From: an uncultured Collinsella sp.
GTDB taxonomy: Bacteria > Actinomycetota > Coriobacteriia > Coriobacteriales > Coriobacteriaceae
Length of the DNA: 8,133 nt
Reading direction: 5' to 3'
Assembly (NCBI GenBank): GCA_958447445.1
Contig: CAUDAE010000090.1
Location: 1 to 8,133 of the forward strand
Positions 4,666 through 8,133 of the stretch are shown here, piece after piece (the first letter of the stretch is position 1; each line of letters opens with the position of its first letter). The notes beneath the pieces were generated by a model. It saw only the letters and a list, made by a program, of their open reading frames with translations. It did not search any database and was not told where the DNA came from. The translations under genes and the position numbers were made by a program.

Positions 4666-6009
4666 TTAGCGCAGCAGGCCGGCTACTTCGCCGGCTAGGG
4701 TGATGGTGCCGGCTGCTACGAAGGGCTCGCCCGCGGCCATGAAAGCTGCGAGGGCCTCGGAAACGCTGGGGTATACACCCGCGAGCTTATCGGCATCAAC
4801 AAGGGCGGCGAGCTCCTCTGCCGGCAGGGCGCGATCGGAATCGGTCTGCGTCACGACCACGCGCGGGAAAGCCGGGATCAGCACGTCAACGATACCCGCC
4901 ACGTCCTTGTCTGCCAGCGCGGCGCACAGCAGCGTGGGGCGATTTTCAACACACGGATCGATCTCGTCCAGTGCGCTCACAAAGTTCTCGCAGCTCTGGG
5001 GGTTATGGCAGGCGTCGATCAGCTTGAGCGGATCGGTTCCCAGCACATCAAAGCGACCCGGTGTGGGGCAACCCATAAGCGATGCATCCAGCGCATCGTG
5101 GTCGAGTTCGCGACCCAGATACCCCTCGCAAAGCATAATCGCGCACGCGGCATTCTGCGGCTGATAGGCCGGCTTGACCATGCTCGACGTATAGATCGCA
5201 CGTGGCGTGGTGCAGCTAAACTCAACCGTGTCGCCCACATGCACCGGCACCTTAGTCGTGGCATGACTCACCACGAGCGGCACAATGCCGCACTCTCGAC
5301 AACGGGCATCCATCACGCGCTGAACGCTCGCCTCATGCGTGCCCTCGCCCAGCACAACCAGGCGTCCGGGCTTAATGACCGCAGCCTTCTCCCCCGCAAT
5401 GGCCTCGAGCGTATCGCCCAAAATACGTGTGTGATCGAGCCCAATGCCCGTAATGGCCACGGCGACGGGATCGGTCGCACTCGTGGCGTCCCAACGACCG
5501 CCCATGCCAACCTCGAGCACGGCAACATCCACCGCAGCCTCGGCAAACACTACAAGCGCAGCAGCCGTCAGCAGGTCAAACGGTGTGATGGTATAGGCGC
5601 GCTCCCCTGCCGCCACACGGCGCGCATTCACGCGATGCCCCGCCTCGACAGCTGCCGAAACGCCACGGGCAAAGGCCTCGTCGCTCACGACGCACCCATC
5701 AACCTCCATGCGCTCGGGATAGCGCACCAGCTGTGGCGACGTATACAGCGCGGTTTTGAGCCCCTCACCACGAAGAATGGCAGCCGAAAAACGCGTGGTC
5801 GAAGTCTTGCCATTGGTACCGGCAACCTGAATGCAATCAAAGTACTCGTCCGGACGCCCCAGCTCATCGAGCATATCGACAACAGTCTCAAGCAGAGGAC
5901 CAGCATCCCCAGAAATCCGCCCCGTATCAGCAGCAAGCCCAACAGCCTCATCAAACGAAAGCAACTCAAACGAGAAAGGAACGCTATACAAGCCAGAACG
6001 CTTAGGCAT
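4666..6009 (-). CDS. folC: Bifunctional folylpolyglutamate synthase / dihydrofolate synthase
   Basis: A 447-residue Mur-ligase-fold enzyme that adds glutamate to dihydropteroate and to reduced folates using ATP, in the cytoplasm. Visible motifs are the P-loop AGTNGKTST at 63-71 (Lys68), TSPQLVRYPERM from residue 90, LEVGMGGRWDAT, GLDHT with Asp192-His193 followed by LGDTLEAIAGEKAA, and the C-terminal-domain hinge DACHNP with His335. Length and motif order fit FolC. Gln93 stands where TSPHL often has His, and EKAA replaces the common EKAG; both are mild variants. The start is ATG at 6009 because GGAG (6022-6019) lies 9 nt upstream. The in-frame ATGs at 6030 and 6066 lack a Shine-Dalgarno and would add non-family residues. 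It lies downstream of valS on the same strand. The first 50 or so codons favour T-ending codons, unlike the GC-ending remainder. Confidence 0.93.
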   Translation of the reverse strand: MPKRSGLYSVPFSFELLSFDEAVGLAADTGRISGDAGPLLETVVDMLDELGRPDEYFDCIQVAGTNGKTSTTRFSAAILRGEGLKTALYTSPQLVRYPERMEVDGCVVSDEAFARGVSAAVEAGHRVNARRVAAGERAYTITPFDLLTAAALVVFAEAAVDVAVLEVGMGGRWDATSATDPVAVAITGIGLDHTRILGDTLEAIAGEKAAVIKPGRLVVLGEGTHEASVQRVMDARCRECGIVPLVVSHATTKVPVHVGDTVEFSCTTPRAIYTSSMVKPAYQPQNAACAIMLCEGYLGRELDHDALDASLMGCPTPGRFDVLGTDPLKLIDACHNPQSCENFVSALDEIDPCVENRPTLLCAALADKDVAGIVDVLIPAFPRVVVTQTDSDRALPAEELAALVDADKLAGVYPSVSEALAAFMAAGEPFVAAGTITLAGEVAGLLR

Positions 6010-6061
6010 AACCAAAGTCTCCAATAACATAAAAAGAGGCCCATCAAAACAACGAGCCCCT

Positions 6062-6077
6062 CCCATTCAAAATATCA
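6062..6077 (-). promoter_or_regulatory. Possible extended -10 promoter before folC
   Basis: On the - strand, TGATATTTT (6077-6069) fits an extended -10 element (TGN followed by a four-of-six match). It would start transcription near 6062, about 50 nt before the folC ATG. No well-spaced -35 box was found: TTGACT is present, but 21 bp from TGATAT. This is weak evidence. If real, folC can be made independently of valS. Confidence 0.25.
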
Positions 6078-6140
6078 GCCACTACCCGCTTGCAGCGGAG
6101 TCAAGGCATCAGCAATGTGGCCATCACAGGCAGCGGACGC

Positions 6141-6170
6141 CCCCGTAACCGCTATGGGAGCGGTTTGGGG
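6141..6170 (-). other. Alternative stem competing with the valS-folC long arm
   Basis: AACCGC (6147-6152) pairs with GCGGTT (6160-6165), and CCCC (6141-6144) with GGGG (6167-6170), around a TATGGGA loop. The same bases 6160-6170 also form the long stem with 6257-6267, so the two structures are mutually exclusive in RNA. Whether the switch is used is unknown. Confidence 0.4.
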
Positions 6171-6271
6171 CTTTGCTCGATACAAGTTCCGCACGAGCCG
6201 AAGGCCACTTAATGTGGCCTTCGTGCGAGCAGGACTGTTCGCAGTAGCGAGCAATGCCCCAAACCGCGCCC
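6156..6271. repeat. Two-storey inverted repeat between valS and folC (F)
   Basis: Outer arms 6156-6179 and 6248-6271 pair at 22 of 24 positions (GCGGTTTGGGGC core). A separate inner hairpin has GAAGGCCAC/GTGGCCTTC (6200-6208/6214-6222) around TTAAT. It is extended by CGCAC/GTGCG (6190-6194/6223-6227) across a 5-nt bulge. The structure begins 11 bp after the valS stop. No U-tract follows it on the - strand, so it may be an RNA processing or stability element, or a repeat insertion, rather than an intrinsic terminator. Confidence 0.7.
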
Positions 6272-6282
6272 CACAGTCCACC

Positions 6283-8133
6283 TTACGAGAAGTCAGCAAC
6301 CTGAGCAGTCAGCGCCGCCAGGATCTCCTTGAGCTCAGCTGCACGGTCCCTCTTCTTCTGGACCACCGCGGGCGCGGCCTTGGCCACAAAGCCCTCGTTG
6401 GCAAGCGTCTTCTCGCAGCCGGCGAGCTCCTTCTGGGCCGCGGCAATCTCCTTCTCCAGGCGTGCCTTCTCGGCCGAAAGGTCGACCTTGCCCTCGAGCA
6501 CCACAAAGGCCTCGACGCCGCTGTCGACCACGGCAATGCTCGCAGCCGGCTTCTCGACGTCGGTACCCATGACCAGCGAGGCGGTGTTGGCCAGCGGCTC
6601 AATCGTGGAGCGCAGGCTCTCGAGCTTCTCGATGTCCTCGGCGCCGGCGCGCACGACAACGTCGAGCTCGGCCTTGGGGCTCAAGCGATAACGCGAACGC
6701 GTGGCGCGGGCGGCGGAAACGACGGCGCGGCACAGCTCAAACGCGCGCTCGGCGTCCTCGTCGACATACTTAGCGTAGTCGGCGGGCTCGGGCCACTTGG
6801 CGATCATGAGCGCCTCGGCGCGGTTCACGTTGCCCTCGGCGTCCAGATCGAGCACACTCGCCGGCATGTTGTCCCAGATCTCCTCGGTGACAAACGGCAT
6901 GAGCGGGTGCATCAGGCGAATGGAGGTGTCGAGCACAAAGATCAGGTTGCGTTGAGCCTGCAGACGGCCCTCGCCCTTCAAGCGGGCCTTGGTGACCTCG
7001 ACGTACCAGTCGCAGACCTCGTTCCAGAAGAACTGCTGCACGCCGCGGGCCATGTCGCCAAAGGTGTAGTTCTCAATACCCTCGGTGACCATCTTCACGG
7101 CCTTGGCCAGGCGGCTGAACATCCAGGCGTCGGCCGGCGTCTCAACGACGGGCTTGCCGGGCGTGTAGCCCTCCATGTTCATGAGCAGGAAGCGGCTGGC
7201 GTTCCAGATCTTGGTCACAAACGACTTGGCCTGGTCGGTACGCGGGCTGTCGATGAGCTTCTTGGTCTTCTTGTCGATGTTCGCGTCGAACTTGACGTCC
7301 TGATTGTTGGTGCACAGCGTCAGCAGGTTGTAACGCATGGCGTCGGCACCGTACATGCCAATGAGGTCCATGGGGTCAACGCCGTTGCCCTTGGACTTGG
7401 ACATGCGGCTGCCGTCCTTGGCAAGAATCGTCGGGTAGATGACGACATCCTTAAACGGCACCTCGTCCAGGAAGTACAGCGAGCTCATGACCATGCGGGC
7501 AACCCACAGCGCGATAATGTCGCGCGCGGTGACGAGCGCCGTCGTGGGGTGATGGCCCTCGAGCAGCTCCGGCTTTTGCGGCCAGCCCTGCGTGGCGAAG
7601 GTCCACAGCTGCGAGCTGAACCAGGTGTCAAGCACGTTCTCGTCCTGATGCACGTGATGACCGCCGCACTTGGGGCACACGTCGGTGTCCTCGGTCAGGG
7701 CGTCCTCCCAGCCGCAGTCCTCACAGTAGAACACGGGGATGCGGTGGCCCCACCACAGCTGGCGGCTGATGCACCAGTCCTTGAGGTTCTCCATCCAGGT
7801 GGTGTAGGTCTGCGTCCAGCGCGCGGGGTGGAAGGTGACCTTGCCGGAGTTGACGGCGTCGAGCGCCGGCCCCTTGAGCTTGTCAACGGCCACGAACCAC
7901 TGCTCGGACAGCCACGGCTCAAGCGCGGCGTCGCAGCGGTAGCAGTGCATGACGGAGTGATCGAGGTCCTCGACGTGATCGAGAAGGTCATGCTCCTCGA
8001 ACCACTTAATGACGGCCTCGCGGCACTCCTCGCGGGTCATGCCGGTAAACTCGCCGTAGCCCTCGACGACCACCGCGTGCTCGTCAAAGATGTTGATCTG
8101 CGGCAGGTCGTGGACCTGACCCATGGCGTAGTC
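6283..8133 (-). CDS. valS: Valyl-tRNA synthetase (N-terminal part outside window)
   Basis: Class Ia aminoacyl-tRNA synthetase that charges tRNA-Val. The frame is open to the window edge (Asp-Tyr-Ala before the Met at 8124), so the 616 residues seen are the C-terminal two-thirds of a protein usually near 880-900 residues. The HIGH motif and part of the editing domain lie outside. Visible are HDLPQINIF, the HCYRC segment, WWGHRIPVFYC, a zinc-ribbon-like Cys137-x2-Cys140...Cys153-x2-Cys156 (numbered from the window edge), and VLDTWFSSQLW. The second ATP-binding signature is RMSKS (7393-7407) within DGSRMSKSKGN. The anticodon-binding domain and a C-terminal charged coiled-coil arm (from about VDLSAEKARLEKE) complete it. 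The arm and the RMSKS context separate it from IleRS and LeuRS. It is probably cotranscribed with folC, as in Bacillus subtilis, unless the intervening structure interrupts transcription. Confidence 0.96.
   Translation of the reverse strand, partial: DYAMGQVHDLPQINIFDEHAVVVEGYGEFTGMTREECREAVIKWFEEHDLLDHVEDLDHSVMHCYRCDAALEPWLSEQWFVAVDKLKGPALDAVNSGKVTFHPARWTQTYTTWMENLKDWCISRQLWWGHRIPVFYCEDCGWEDALTEDTDVCPKCGGHHVHQDENVLDTWFSSQLWTFATQGWPQKPELLEGHHPTTALVTARDIIALWVARMVMSSLYFLDEVPFKDVVIYPTILAKDGSRMSKSKGNGVDPMDLIGMYGADAMRYNLLTLCTNNQDVKFDANIDKKTKKLIDSPRTDQAKSFVTKIWNASRFLLMNMEGYTPGKPVVETPADAWMFSRLAKAVKMVTEGIENYTFGDMARGVQQFFWNEVCDWYVEVTKARLKGEGRLQAQRNLIFVLDTSIRLMHPLMPFVTEEIWDNMPASVLDLDAEGNVNRAEALMIAKWPEPADYAKYVDEDAERAFELCRAVVSAARATRSRYRLSPKAELDVVVRAGAEDIEKLESLRSTIEPLANTASLVMGTDVEKPAASIAVVDSGVEAFVVLEGKVDLSAEKARLEKEIAAAQKELAGCEKTLANEGFVAKAAPAVVQKKRDRAAELKEILAALTAQVADFS

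Noticed and set aside
5005..6027. Long open frame antisense to folC
   Set aside because: It is opposite a gene with all FolC motifs; composition explains the lack of stops.
6028..6062. Intrinsic terminator just upstream of folC (GGGCCTCTTTTT on the - strand)
   Set aside because: The T-run is present, but the preceding GAGG/CCTC stem is only about 4 bp and the loop is long, so the hairpin looks too weak to call.

Overview
The window is high-GC protein-coding DNA interrupted by two AT-richer, repeat-filled spacers. Gene content and composition suggest a high-GC actinobacterium of the Coriobacteriia type. Collinsella is my best guess, from the coding style and the GGGACGGGG-type intergenic repeats; this is recall and inference, not a database match.

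Layout. Bases 1-2686 (+ strand) hold the end of a three-gene redox operon: a 5'-truncated FAD-dependent dehydrogenase with a C-terminal BFD-type [2Fe-2S] domain (GlpA-like), an NAD(P)/FAD-dependent oxidoreductase, and a small Cys-rich DUF1667 protein. The genes are tightly packed (1-bp and 4-bp gaps) with good Shine-Dalgarno sequences. Together they look like an electron-transferring dehydrogenase complex of the anaerobic glycerol-3-phosphate dehydrogenase type, but the substrate cannot be read from this piece. Bases 2687-3225 are non-coding and full of inverted repeats. Bases 3226-4314 (+) encode a complete M24 (Xaa-Pro dipeptidase/aminopeptidase-like) metallopeptidase with all five metal ligands. 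Bases 4315-4665 are a second repeat-filled spacer between convergent genes. On the - strand, folC (4666-6009) lies downstream of valS (6283-8133, N-terminus outside the window). valS-folC is a familiar bacterial gene order; here the 273-bp gap holds a large two-storey inverted repeat.

The most unusual content is in the spacers. At least three repeat families occur more than once, each with a fixed length and a conserved core, while the flanking arms differ between copies yet stay self-complementary. They are a 33-nt family (core TT(A/T)GGGACGGGGCTNTT, three clear copies plus one decayed), a 67-nt family (ends AGTTGCGGTG/CACCGCAACT, two copies) and a 148-160-nt family (32-nt core identical at 31 positions, two copies with identical internal spacing). 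Single-copy structures add a perfect 35-bp inverted repeat with an 8-nt loop, a near-perfect 31-nt dyad after the peptidase stop, and the valS-folC structure. Members of all three families lie on both sides of the peptidase gene. The paired changes in the arms point to selection on, or conversion of, folded structure, as in REP/MITE-like elements or structured 3'-UTR RNA. No transposase, CRISPR array, tRNA, rRNA or convincing U-tract terminator is visible.
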